Assembly (NCBI GenBank): GCA_964631375.1
Contig: CAZVYQ010000032.1
Span: forward strand, 1-34,347
Direction: 5' to 3'
Source: JAAYYM01 sp964631375
GTDB lineage: Bacteria; Bacillota; Clostridia; Lachnospirales; Lachnospiraceae
DNA length: 34,347 bases
Positions 17,188-25,298 of this stretch are shown one piece after another. The position numbers and the translations under genes were made by a program. The notes under the pieces are model-generated. The model ran no database searches. It had not been told where the DNA came from and saw only the letters and a list, made by a program, of their open reading frames with translations. The number at the start of each line of letters is the position of its first letter. Position 1 is the stretch's first letter.

Positions 17188-17898
17188 TTACTTATCATAA
17201 AAGTTTCTGCTTAGGAAACTTCCGTCGTAATACCATCCCCATGCACTATAGGAAGGGATTTTCTTTCCGGCTTCCTCACGATCCTTCTCATTCATCAAGT
17301 TAAAAGCTGCTGTCGGAAATGGTCTTGCCTGAACCGCATCAACCAGTACCTGCAACTCCAGATGAGCATCCTCCGGTATCTCCTGCCCTCTGACTGTCAC
17401 GGAGTAGAATAGAGGGGTTGTTTCCTCATCCGGCATTAGGATCTCTTTCCAGTAATAGTATCTTTCACCATCAATATCTTCTGCTTCCCATCCCATTCCC
17501 GGCTGATTATTATCGTTTATCTCTACGACAATCTCTGTTGCGATATTGTGATTCTCCGCATCTCTTAGTATTGGAACAACACGGCATCTGACAAATGTAT
17601 CTGTGGTGGGATATTTTTCAGAATTCACATTTTGAATACTGACGCTCTTTGAAATCGGAATATCTTTTCTGATATTGCCAAAATCCATGGTATTGTTACT
17701 GTCACTCCCTTGCTTCTGATTCGTTTGGCCAGGTAAGATCTCGACGACCTGTACATTGACCTTTGCAGATGTGAATTGATTTGTGATTACATTTGCTTTT
17801 ACCTTCAATAACGAAAATGTCGTTCCTGTCCCTATCATCAATGCAAGAGAAGCAGCTAAAAATACCACAAGTTTTCTGCTAACCTTTAATGGATACAT
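17188..17898 (-). CDS. TasA/camelysin-like secreted protein (SipW-type signal), 236 aa
   Basis: It lies directly downstream of sipW, separated by 2 nt. The start is the ATG at 17898, 5 nt after GGAG; an upstream GTG at 17904 overlaps the ribosome binding site. The signal region is GTGTTFSLLKVKANVITNQF. The mature part has IPISKSVSIQNVNSE, TDTFVRCRVVPIL, and the shared strand LQVLVDAVQARPFPTAAF. It ends with a Tyr/Trp-rich tail, SYSAWGWYYDGSF, unlike the other four. Together with the 220-aa protein at 27198-27860 it has the DAVQ variant of the C-terminal motif and a terminal W-rich segment, so these two may be functional counterparts. Confidence 0.85.
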   Translation of the reverse strand: MYPLKVSRKLVVFLAASLALMIGTGTTFSLLKVKANVITNQFTSAKVNVQVVEILPGQTNQKQGSDSNNTMDFGNIRKDIPISKSVSIQNVNSEKYPTTDTFVRCRVVPILRDAENHNIATEIVVEINDNNQPGMGWEAEDIDGERYYYWKEILMPDEETTPLFYSVTVRGQEIPEDAHLELQVLVDAVQARPFPTAAFNLMNEKDREEAGKKIPSYSAWGWYYDGSFLSRNFYDK

Positions 17899-17900
17899 AT

Positions 17901-18422
17901 TCACTCCAATCTGCCACGCTTTTGACCTTTCTCCTTTTGATCTACTTTTGAGATCAATTCAGACATGATAACCAAAATCAGTATTACAATCACTCCTGTG
18001 ATTAACACGATCGTTCCACTGCCGGTTGTAAAATAGTTTGCCAGATACCCCATTTTAGGAATCGAAAATATCGCTTTTCCTACAATCTGTGAATAGCCTA
18101 CAGCTCCACCGTCTGCTACTTGATTGGCATCTCCCTTGGTATATACACATTGATTTTCAGGATCCACTTCAATGATTCTGTGCGTGATCATAGTCTCATG
18201 ATCATCCATCATATAGGTTACTGCATCACCAACCTTTAACTTCTCCGGTTTTGTACCGGCTACATAGATCAGACTTCCGACATGATAGGTTGGTTCCATA
18301 CTACCGCTCAGTACAACAAGTGGTTTGATCCCAAATAATCGGGGTAGTACCAAGACTGCAACGAGAGCGATTAAAACAACCAATAGTAGATCCGTGATTA
18401 CTTTCCATATTTTCTTTAGCAT
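17901..18422 (-). CDS. sipW: Signal peptidase I, SipW/S26B type
   Basis: A 173-aa protein. It has an N-terminal membrane segment (about 10-27), VLSGSMEPTYHVGS with catalytic Ser41, THRI with His81, YTKGDANQV with Asp98, and a C-terminal membrane segment (about 137-157). The Ser-His arrangement is that of SipW/ER-type enzymes, which process TasA-like precursors. Its position between the adhesin and five TasA-like genes makes those its likely substrates. The locus thus encodes two S26B peptidases: this one, and the N-terminal half of the fusion at 12475-13758. Confidence 0.95.
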   Translation of the reverse strand: MLKKIWKVITDLLLVVLIALVAVLVLPRLFGIKPLVVLSGSMEPTYHVGSLIYVAGTKPEKLKVGDAVTYMMDDHETMITHRIIEVDPENQCVYTKGDANQVADGGAVGYSQIVGKAIFSIPKMGYLANYFTTGSGTIVLITGVIVILILVIMSELISKVDQKEKGQKRGRLE

Positions 18423-18444
18423 GATTTACATCTCTTTTCTTTCG

Positions 18445-21400
18445 TTAATGAAACACATTTTTCATATTTGATACATCGCTGAACCATTTTCTTTTTGAGT
18501 CAGTTGTAAAGTGATTGAAGAAATAGAAAACCACTTCCGGGATTGGCTCATCATTATTTGGAACGTGAAGCATTTTCTCTATGGCTAAACGAGTGGTTTC
18601 ATCACTGATCAATTTTATATATCTACCTGCCTTAGGATACTTACGTTCCTTTGTATCCAATCCGGTAAATCGGATTTTATCTCCCTCCGATTTTCTGTCT
18701 CCGATCAACACATACTGAGCACCATCTCGGTTCAGGATACTGTCACTACTGATTTCAACCGGATTGTCTTCTCTTGGATCATATTTCCACGACCAGTTTG
18801 TTTCTTCTGTGATACGATAGTATCCTTTTGTCAGCCCTATGAGCGTTTTCGATTTTTCCATCTCTCCATACGCAAAATCAATTGTTTCATATACTTCTCC
18901 AAAGGAATCATCCTTGATCATCTTTTCATTTTGCAGATCAAATCGTTCGATTTTGAATATAAATGTCTGATTATCCTTGATCATCTCAGATATAGCCTCT
19001 GTTGTATAATTTTGATTGATTTTTTTTGTAATACTCAAACACCCGTCTACAACATAGACCTCGTATGTACTTGTTTTCATTTGTGGGTCTACGGCATAAT
19101 ATCTGACTCCCTCAGGTGATGTCCTGTTGCCATTCACACTCTCCATACTCTTCATTACATCCTGCGAGTTTCCTTCTGTCAAAACCGTTTGATCATCCCA
19201 CTTGACCGGTGTTACTGTGATCTCTGCTGTATATTTCCGTTTATCTGAAGGCTTTTGATTTTGAATTTGTGTAATAGATACCGGACGATCTTTTTGATCT
19301 TTCCAATTCAACTCTACCCTGATGTCTCGCAGATCCGTATAAATGATTTCTTTCTGATCAACCGTTATGTCATTGCTTCGAAGACCTATGGTCACTCCAT
19401 CAGAATTCATTAAAACACCTGTCAGTTCACTAACTTTCTCGTCAATAAAGTAGTCTTTTAATGATTCTCCCAAGAATAATATATCTTCTGCATTTTCTGT
19501 TTTAAAATCTGATCGGACATTTACCAATGGGAACGGAAAATTCTCGTTTACTTCTTGATTCTTTTCATCGAGATACGTCACCTTAGAACCCTCTGCATTG
19601 GTCGGAACTTCATTTCCTCCGGCATAAGCTTCTTTTGCCATAACCTCGAATGTCAGAGGCCATTGATCTTCCGTAGCAGAATCCTTCCATTGTATCGTCT
19701 GGTTTGTCCAGCAGATCGACGTCGTTCCGTCAGCATTTTCACTGATTGCAGCACCAGAATCATTTAGTGTTTTTCTGCCGTCCTCAGTCAGTGTGAATCT
19801 TGAATCTAATATATCAGTCACATTGACACCCTCAACCGGAATCAGTTTTGTCGTTGAGGTCGTAATCAACGTCGCCATATCCAAAAAGGTTGATGCAAGT
19901 TCTGATGCATTTGCCGCCCCCAGAATATGTGTTTCCGGATTGGTAGACACTTTATCCAAAAACTCTTTTGCAGTGATATTTCTATCAATCACCTGATTCG
20001 TTTGAACAGTATACTGATCCGGTGTTCCACTTACTTTACATAGATTGAATTTCTGTTGCATCTCACCTATTTTTATGATATACAGCTGCTTGTCTTTTCC
20101 TTTGATGTCGTTTGCATATTGATATGCTATCGAAGCTGCATTTGTACTCTGGTTTGAACTCGATTCGTAAGGTTCTCCATCTGTAAATAATACAACCAGT
20201 ACCTTCTTATCTCCTTGATAATTCTGTATCTTTTCATATGCTGATTTCATTGCCAGATCGGTTCTTGTCCCCGATTCCTGCATTTTCATTCCCTGAATTA
20301 TCCCAATCAGATCATCTGCATTATTTGAAAAACTGCCATTGCTAAGTTCATGAACACCATTATCAAAACTGGTGATTGCTATCTTGGAGCCTGTTTTCTC
20401 TCCGTTTTCTTCGTTACCGTCCTGATAGATCATTGTGTTGATAAACCCTGTTGCTGCTTCCTTTAGATATTCTATTCTGCTTTTATTATTCTCGCTGTTT
20501 TTATACATAGAAGTAGAATTATCTAAAAGTAAAACGACATCTACCGGTTCTCTTTCTTCTGAATGTTCTATTTTCTTTGACAGTGAATTTATATCCAGGA
20601 GAATATCGTATGTCCTTTTATTCCAATCCTTTAGCACTGCTTTTTTATCATTTTCCAGTAACAGATAAGTTGCATCTTCCGGTATTCTTTGATTTGTAAT
20701 AAACGGAAACTCATAATCAAAGCTTATTTCTGAAATGGTTCCATTCTTATATTGTTCTGCCTGTTCTTGATATCTTTTTATTAGGTCTATTGTTGTTATA
20801 GTTTGATTTTTAAAATATCCTTCCGGTGCTTTTGTTTCTTTTAAATAATAAACTGCAATCGGAAGCTCCGGTGACTGAACCTTTCCGTTTTGATCAGAGA
20901 TCATTACGATTGGTTGACCATCCTTAGCCTTAGCCGGTATAATACATTTCTCATCTGTGAATAAAGAAAACTCAGCCCCACTCAACCCATTTTTAGTATC
21001 AACATTGTCTGTCTTTAAAAATGAGAATCTGGCAAGATGTGGGGTTGCCTCACATATAAGCTCCAGATGATCTTCTTTTGCTGCATAGTGAAGAGGAATA
21101 TGATGTACCTCTCCTGAATCATGTGAGAAAGTATTGGCTATAACGGCACCAATAATATTGCCTGCAACTTCTATCACAGTTGCCTTCGGTGCAACTACTG
21201 TTCCAATAATGTCATTATTAGTGTTCAATTGCCCATCATAGGGAACAAATCTCTTTCCTGTACTGTCATACTTTACAAAGTTCCATATTACATCCGCTGC
21301 TTCTTCTGTCCAGGCATCTTTCTTACCATTGATCATCGTTCCATATAGATTTAACGGATTTGTCATAGAATAATTTGTACAGTCGACATTGATGACTAGC

Positions 21401-23337
21401 AACTTTTTATTGCCTTCCGAAGTCTTTCCGGAGTATAAACCTTTATTAATATATTCATTCATATCACTCAAAGTGATAAGATTACCATCCTCCAAATATA
21501 GCGTTCCTATCATTCCATTTGCATTAGGTTCTATACAGATGACCTTAATCTCATCACTATGCTGGAGATTTGCCAACCCTGTAGAAACATCTTCAAGTGT
21601 CTTGAAAGAACTCGAAAACTCCTCCCAGTACCCGTTTTCGGTCTGCTTTACATTTACAACACTACTAACAGAACATTTCTGATTTTTATCCGTTGTGATT
21701 ACAATTTTGTTTCCGTCACTATTTTTGGTATATCGATTTCCATTTCCCAGAACCAGTGTAGGAACCTCACCGTTTGAACCATTTTGAAACCAATTGTCAT
21801 AATTATCCGTGATATTCAGATGATTAATATAAGTTGTTGAATTACCAATGCTGATAGTATTCGGCGTCTCTACCAATGAGTCAGATGAATAAGTCAGAGT
21901 ATAGGTTGCTCCATCATATTCATTGGTTTCCAAACAGGGCTGATAAATAATGTGCCCCTGTTCATCTTTTATTTCTTTCACTTCATATATATAGTATTGA
22001 GAACCATATACGAGATCTTCCTGGCTTAAAGTGGTCTGTCCGACTCCTGTTTGATCTGTCTGAACTGTAAATAATCCATTTTTTATATGTCCTCGATTAA
22101 GATCTTCACATAATTGATATTCCTCACCCTTCTTTTGAAACAGACCAAAACGAAAACTACCGCTCATCAAACCGCCTGCGTTCATCTTCTTTCTTACCTG
22201 AAGGGTATAGTTTGGAGTATATAGACTAACCTTTTCCGTATTTCCTACCTGACCACTCTCCATATTTAATGTATCTACATTTAGTGTACCCTCCATATGA
22301 GTTTTGCAAGTCATCACATTTGCATATACGGAGAAAGGAAGAGCCATTTTCAATTTCTCCATAATATCTGATTTTTTCATTGGGGATACTGTATATCTCT
22401 TTTTTTCTATTTCTGTCACAAAGTACTCGGAGAAATGTGTCGTCTCCATAACGATTGTTTCATCATCTATTTCCTCTGAAGGCATGGTTTCCACAATCGC
22501 CTCATCCTTATCAAAGTAATACACCTCTACTGTACTTTCATCTGTAGATGTATTTACAACATCACATCCACTGAATGCAACCTTTACCGAATCCGGTAAT
22601 TGTTCCTGTAAAGTACCATCAACATAAAGCTTTATATCATATCCATGTACTTCCTTGATATAAGAAGTGATCTCAAGTTCCTCATTCAATGTCTCCATAA
22701 ATTGTTCAACTACATCATCATTTTGAATGATGTCGGCTTCAACTTTGAATTCATTACTGTCAGGAAACAAATCCTTTGGTATGTATACAATCACTCTTTG
22801 ACCGGATTTGGCAATATCACAGCCAGTTTCAATATATTCCGGTTCTTCTATGTAATTATCTGAAACCGTAGACTGTATTGTAGTCAATTTCTCTGTTTGA
22901 TCCTGATCTGTTGGAATAATCGGTATCACAGTAGGTGTAATTGTTGGCTCCGGTACTACGGTCGGAGATATTGTTGGCTCCGGTATCACAGTCGGCGATA
23001 TTACCGGATTCGGTATTTCAGTTGGTGATACAACCGCTTCAGGTGCTACAGTTGGTGTTGTAGTTGAGTCTGTTGCTGGTTGTCCCTCTGTTTCTTGAGA
23101 TGGTTTCTCTGAAGGAACTGCCTGATCTGTCTCATTGATATCATCGTTCGGTAATTCAGAACCTTCTTTGGCGGATGTCTGATCTGTATTCATTGGTTTG
23201 GCAGTATTCATGTCCAACACATCAGCTGCTTCTGTACCCTGGTTTGTGATAGAAGCATCTACCAGTTGGATATCTGTCAGCATGATTGATATGCATAAAC
23301 CATATGCAACAAGTCCTTTTACAATTCCAGACCTCAT
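18445..23337 (-). CDS. Giant VWA / choice-of-anchor-A adhesin
   Basis: A 1630-aa secreted protein. The signal peptide is at about 1-28. A Pro/Thr/Ser stalk with tandem decapeptides follows at 97-145. A region at 160-330 is unassigned. A FctA/Cna-B-like pilin domain is at about 377-498 (LQVRKKMNAGG). A choice-of-anchor-A (collagen-binding-like) domain is at about 495-752 (DVIWNF, GTVVAPKATV, GEVHHIPLHY). A SpaA/prealbumin-like domain is at about 773-855 (KETKAPEGYF). A VWA domain at about 930-1160 has a complete MIDAS: D939-N-S941-T-S943, Thr1024/1026, D1053. More Cna-B-like sequence runs to the end. The C-terminus has no LPXTG-like motif and no membrane segment, which is unusual for a protein of this kind. 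It is the first gene of the fibre operon, with GGAGG 6 nt before the ATG. It is probably a tip or surface adhesin; the ligand is unknown. Confidence 0.9.
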   Translation of the reverse strand: MRSGIVKGLVAYGLCISIMLTDIQLVDASITNQGTEAADVLDMNTAKPMNTDQTSAKEGSELPNDDINETDQAVPSEKPSQETEGQPATDSTTTPTVAPEAVVSPTEIPNPVISPTVIPEPTISPTVVPEPTITPTVIPIIPTDQDQTEKLTTIQSTVSDNYIEEPEYIETGCDIAKSGQRVIVYIPKDLFPDSNEFKVEADIIQNDDVVEQFMETLNEELEITSYIKEVHGYDIKLYVDGTLQEQLPDSVKVAFSGCDVVNTSTDESTVEVYYFDKDEAIVETMPSEEIDDETIVMETTHFSEYFVTEIEKKRYTVSPMKKSDIMEKLKMALPFSVYANVMTCKTHMEGTLNVDTLNMESGQVGNTEKVSLYTPNYTLQVRKKMNAGGLMSGSFRFGLFQKKGEEYQLCEDLNRGHIKNGLFTVQTDQTGVGQTTLSQEDLVYGSQYYIYEVKEIKDEQGHIIYQPCLETNEYDGATYTLTYSSDSLVETPNTISIGNSTTYINHLNITDNYDNWFQNGSNGEVPTLVLGNGNRYTKNSDGNKIVITTDKNQKCSVSSVVNVKQTENGYWEEFSSSFKTLEDVSTGLANLQHSDEIKVICIEPNANGMIGTLYLEDGNLITLSDMNEYINKGLYSGKTSEGNKKLLVINVDCTNYSMTNPLNLYGTMINGKKDAWTEEAADVIWNFVKYDSTGKRFVPYDGQLNTNNDIIGTVVAPKATVIEVAGNIIGAVIANTFSHDSGEVHHIPLHYAAKEDHLELICEATPHLARFSFLKTDNVDTKNGLSGAEFSLFTDEKCIIPAKAKDGQPIVMISDQNGKVQSPELPIAVYYLKETKAPEGYFKNQTITTIDLIKRYQEQAEQYKNGTISEISFDYEFPFITNQRIPEDATYLLLENDKKAVLKDWNKRTYDILLDINSLSKKIEHSEEREPVDVVLLLDNSTSMYKNSENNKSRIEYLKEAATGFINTMIYQDGNEENGEKTGSKIAITSFDNGVHELSNGSFSNNADDLIGIIQGMKMQESGTRTDLAMKSAYEKIQNYQGDKKVLVVLFTDGEPYESSSNQSTNAASIAYQYANDIKGKDKQLYIIKIGEMQQKFNLCKVSGTPDQYTVQTNQVIDRNITAKEFLDKVSTNPETHILGAANASELASTFLDMATLITTSTTKLIPVEGVNVTDILDSRFTLTEDGRKTLNDSGAAISENADGTTSICWTNQTIQWKDSATEDQWPLTFEVMAKEAYAGGNEVPTNAEGSKVTYLDEKNQEVNENFPFPLVNVRSDFKTENAEDILFLGESLKDYFIDEKVSELTGVLMNSDGVTIGLRSNDITVDQKEIIYTDLRDIRVELNWKDQKDRPVSITQIQNQKPSDKRKYTAEITVTPVKWDDQTVLTEGNSQDVMKSMESVNGNRTSPEGVRYYAVDPQMKTSTYEVYVVDGCLSITKKINQNYTTEAISEMIKDNQTFIFKIERFDLQNEKMIKDDSFGEVYETIDFAYGEMEKSKTLIGLTKGYYRITEETNWSWKYDPREDNPVEISSDSILNRDGAQYVLIGDRKSEGDKIRFTGLDTKERKYPKAGRYIKLISDETTRLAIEKMLHVPNNDEPIPEVVFYFFNHFTTDSKRKWFSDVSNMKNVFH
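22921..23070 (-). repeat. Five in-frame 30-bp tandem repeats (stalk of adhesin)
   Basis: Five consecutive 30-bp units (22921, 22951, 22981, 23011 and 23041) encode degenerate decapeptides of the form PEPTISPTVV. The last copies are the most diverged. They form the extended Pro-rich stalk of the adhesin and could expand or contract by slippage. Confidence 0.8.
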
Positions 23338-23385
23338 CTCGTTCCTCCTGATTTTTTGGCCATACTTTTTCAGCCATCTTTGTTT

Positions 23386-23420
23386 ACTATATCAACCCAA
23401 AGTCACATGATGGTCACATG
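23386..23420 (-). promoter_or_regulatory. Promoter of fibre operon with SARP-like direct repeats
   Basis: On the minus strand, CATGTGAC occurs twice in direct orientation (23420-23413 and 23409-23402) with an 11-bp period. Exactly 10 bp then separate the proximal repeat from the -10 box TATAGT (23391-23386). There is no good -35 hexamer; the repeats occupy that place. The same design occurs at 27912-27946. The transcript would begin about 40 bp upstream of the adhesin ATG. Confidence 0.75.
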
Positions 23421-23440
23421 TCATGGGTTTCATTCTGAAC

Positions 23441-23475
23441 AAATAAAAATAACCTCAACTTTCGTCGAGGTTATT
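23441..23475 (-). terminator. Terminator of the regulator unit
   Basis: Arms 23448-23456 and 23467-23475 (AATAACCTC/GAGGTTATT) are followed on the minus strand by a T-rich tract down to 23441. It lies 11 nt after the stop at 23487 and insulates the regulator unit from the fibre operon promoter. Confidence 0.8.
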
Positions 23476-23486
23476 CAGTCTGATTC

Positions 23487-23909
23487 TTAATCTGTAATTA
23501 TTTTATCCAGTAATTCCAATTCTCCGTGAAATTCATCCATTTTCTGGTCATTTGGACTTTTTACCATCCCCTGCCAGCTTGTATTAAGTCTTGAGTAAAA
23601 AATGATGTCGTATGTCTTGATCTTTCCTTCTCTGTTCTGCATTTCTGTTACAGATAGAGGAGATTCAGGTATTCCATGATACTGTTGACATTGATTATTA
23701 ATATCATTAAATGTTCTCTTTTTTGTTGTGGCTTGCGGATATCCTGCCAGATCAAATACTTGGTCCAGTTTCATAAATAATTCACTGATACCTGCAAACT
23801 GTATTTCCTCTGTATTCAATGGGGAGTACGCTCTCCCGGCTATGTCCTCCTGATAAGCATCAATGCAGAGACGAACCATATTGGATGGATATCTGTTATG
23901 AGTACTCAT
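23487..23909 (-). CDS. 140-aa accessory protein with C-terminal SWQG / LELL motif
   Basis: The start is taken as the ATG at 23909 (MSTHNRYPSNMVRL), overlapping the end of the activator gene by 14 nt; an in-frame ATG at 23960 has no better ribosome site. It has no signal peptide, so it is probably cytoplasmic. The N-terminal part (AGRAYSPLNTEEIQFAGISE, FDLAGYPQATTKKRTF) and the end (NTSWQGMVKSPND, EFHGELELLDKI) match a pattern I recall from unnamed Lachnospiraceae proteins. The end is related to the 61-aa protein at 13755-13940. Co-transcription with the BTAD regulator suggests it modulates or senses for that regulator, but nothing in the sequence proves this. Confidence 0.8.
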   Translation of the reverse strand: MSTHNRYPSNMVRLCIDAYQEDIAGRAYSPLNTEEIQFAGISELFMKLDQVFDLAGYPQATTKKRTFNDINNQCQQYHGIPESPLSVTEMQNREGKIKTYDIIFYSRLNTSWQGMVKSPNDQKMDEFHGELELLDKIITD

Positions 23910-25131
23910 ATGTCCTAAATCCTCCCATTGATTCCACAACGGAAATCTCAGATATATCACTTTTTACCTGAATACGTCTGTTCCTCAGTTTTTTATAAAG
24001 ATTCGAGACAATACGATCCGTTACCTTTACACTGTCCTCATAATCCAAAGTCGGTAACAATACAACATATTGCGAATCACTATAACGTGCGGCAACATCT
24101 CCGATTCGAAGAGATTCCTTTAATGTTTCTTCCAGAGATTCCATTGTCTTATCAATTTGATAATGTATGATTTTATCATTTCCTGTTTTTTCGATATTTT
24201 TTGCAAGTGATACTGTCATCAAGAGAACATATTCTGAAAGTCCCAGTCTTGCAATACGTCTGGATTCTAATCTGTAGATTTCTCTGAATATCGGATATCC
24301 ACATATGTATGCTCCATCCGGATTATCATTTTCTGTCATATCCTGATTCACTTCATGTATAGCTTCTGCCTTTACATCCTTTTTCATTTTTGTTAATTCT
24401 TCAAATACATCCTTTAATTGAATGGATTTTCGAATTCCCAATGTTGAATATAAGAGTTTTTCTGCTCTCTCATAATACTCTGTTGCAAGCTCCAGTTTAT
24501 TTTGATAAATCATCGATCTGATCAAAAGACAATGTAATCTCTCGTCAACAGAATCAAAACGAAGCGCATTTGTACAGATCTTCTCCATCTTTTCATATTG
24601 TTTTGTCTCTATATATAATGCTGCTAATTTCTTTACGGCCGATAAAAACATGGAATGATAATATGCAGATAACGGAACAATCCAATACATAGATGAATAC
24701 TTTGCAAGAAAATCACCCTGATATAGATTAATGGCTCTTTCGTAGTAATCTATTCTTTGCTCTACTTCAAATCTTTTATTTCTTGCCTCTTCACAAAATT
24801 GTTCAAATTCCTCTACGTCTACCTTTACCTGATAATCCTGATTCCAGCAATAGGAACCTCTTCCAGTAATAATAAAGTCTCCTTCTCCAAAGGATTTACA
24901 TAGCACTGTCCTTAATCGATACATTAAATTCTTCAATGCTCCGGATGGATTGTCAGACTCGTCCTCCTGCCATAAAACCTCTGCTAGTTCATCTACAGTA
25001 AGTGTTCTCTCTCTGTTTACAATGATAAAAGATAGTAATTTCACCATCATATCTGAACGGATATTATCATTATTGAGAGCAATATCATTAGTTGCTATTT
25101 GAAATTTTCCAAACATATTAACTGTAAACAT
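23896..25131 (-). CDS. BTAD/SARP-type transcriptional activator with degenerate GGDEF-like domain
   Basis: A 411-aa protein. Residues 1-100 form an OmpR-type winged helix (FGKFQIATNDIALN, KLLSFIIVNRERTLTVDELA, GALKNLMYRLRTVL). Residues 103-250 form a helical BTAD domain of TPR-like hairpins (VDVEEFEQFCEEA, ERAINLYQGDFL, EYYERAEKLLYSTLGIRKS). Residues 275-395 look like a diguanylate-cyclase fold in which the active-site loop is lost: RYSDSQYVVLLP at 349-360 stands where RYGGDEFvvllP is expected. It may be a nucleotide sensor or dimerisation domain rather than an enzyme. GGGAGG lies 8 nt upstream of the ATG. It sits between the two promoters carrying SARP-like repeats and is their likely activator. 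Confidence 0.87.
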   Translation of the reverse strand: MFTVNMFGKFQIATNDIALNNDNIRSDMMVKLLSFIIVNRERTLTVDELAEVLWQEDESDNPSGALKNLMYRLRTVLCKSFGEGDFIITGRGSYCWNQDYQVKVDVEEFEQFCEEARNKRFEVEQRIDYYERAINLYQGDFLAKYSSMYWIVPLSAYYHSMFLSAVKKLAALYIETKQYEKMEKICTNALRFDSVDERLHCLLIRSMIYQNKLELATEYYERAEKLLYSTLGIRKSIQLKDVFEELTKMKKDVKAEAIHEVNQDMTENDNPDGAYICGYPIFREIYRLESRRIARLGLSEYVLLMTVSLAKNIEKTGNDKIIHYQIDKTMESLEETLKESLRIGDVAARYSDSQYVVLLPTLDYEDSVKVTDRIVSNLYKKLRNRRIQVKSDISEISVVESMGGFRTYEYS

Positions 25132-25165
25132 GTCCTAAACCTCCCAATTAATACCTGCTTCACAA

Positions 25166-25194
25166 TAGTACTTAACAATTTCGGAAATGTCAAC
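25166..25194 (-). promoter_or_regulatory. Promoter of the BTAD regulator unit
   Basis: On the minus strand a perfect TTGACA (25194-25189), a 17-bp spacer and TACTAT (25171-25166), about 35 bp before the ATG. Unlike the two structural operons it has a good -35 box and no CRTGTGAC repeats, so it may be driven constitutively. Confidence 0.7.
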
Positions 25195-25259
25195 TAAAAT
25201 TTGGTGAATTGTGTCAATTAATTTTCAAAACGCAATATGTAGTAGTTATATCTAATATA

Positions 25260-25292
25260 TTGAAAGCATGCTAATTTACGGCATGCTTTCAA
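25260..25292 (-). terminator. Hairpin at the end of the anchor-protein operon
   Basis: A perfect 12-bp inverted repeat (25260-25271, 25281-25292: TTGAAAGCATGC) with a 9-nt loop, 7 nt after the stop at 25299. There is no clear U-run on the minus strand (TATATTAG follows), so termination may be partial. Confidence 0.5.
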
Positions 25293-25298
25293 AAATAT

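Noticed and set aside
22921..23070. Regular 30-bp repeats as a possible CRISPR array
   Set aside because: The units are contiguous without spacers and encode in-frame Pro-rich decapeptides of the adhesin; no cas genes are nearby.
25260..25292. 12-bp palindrome as a regulator operator
   Set aside because: It lies just after the stop codon of an operon and about 65 bp upstream of the next promoter's -35 box, so a transcription-end hairpin is the simpler reading, despite the weak U-run.
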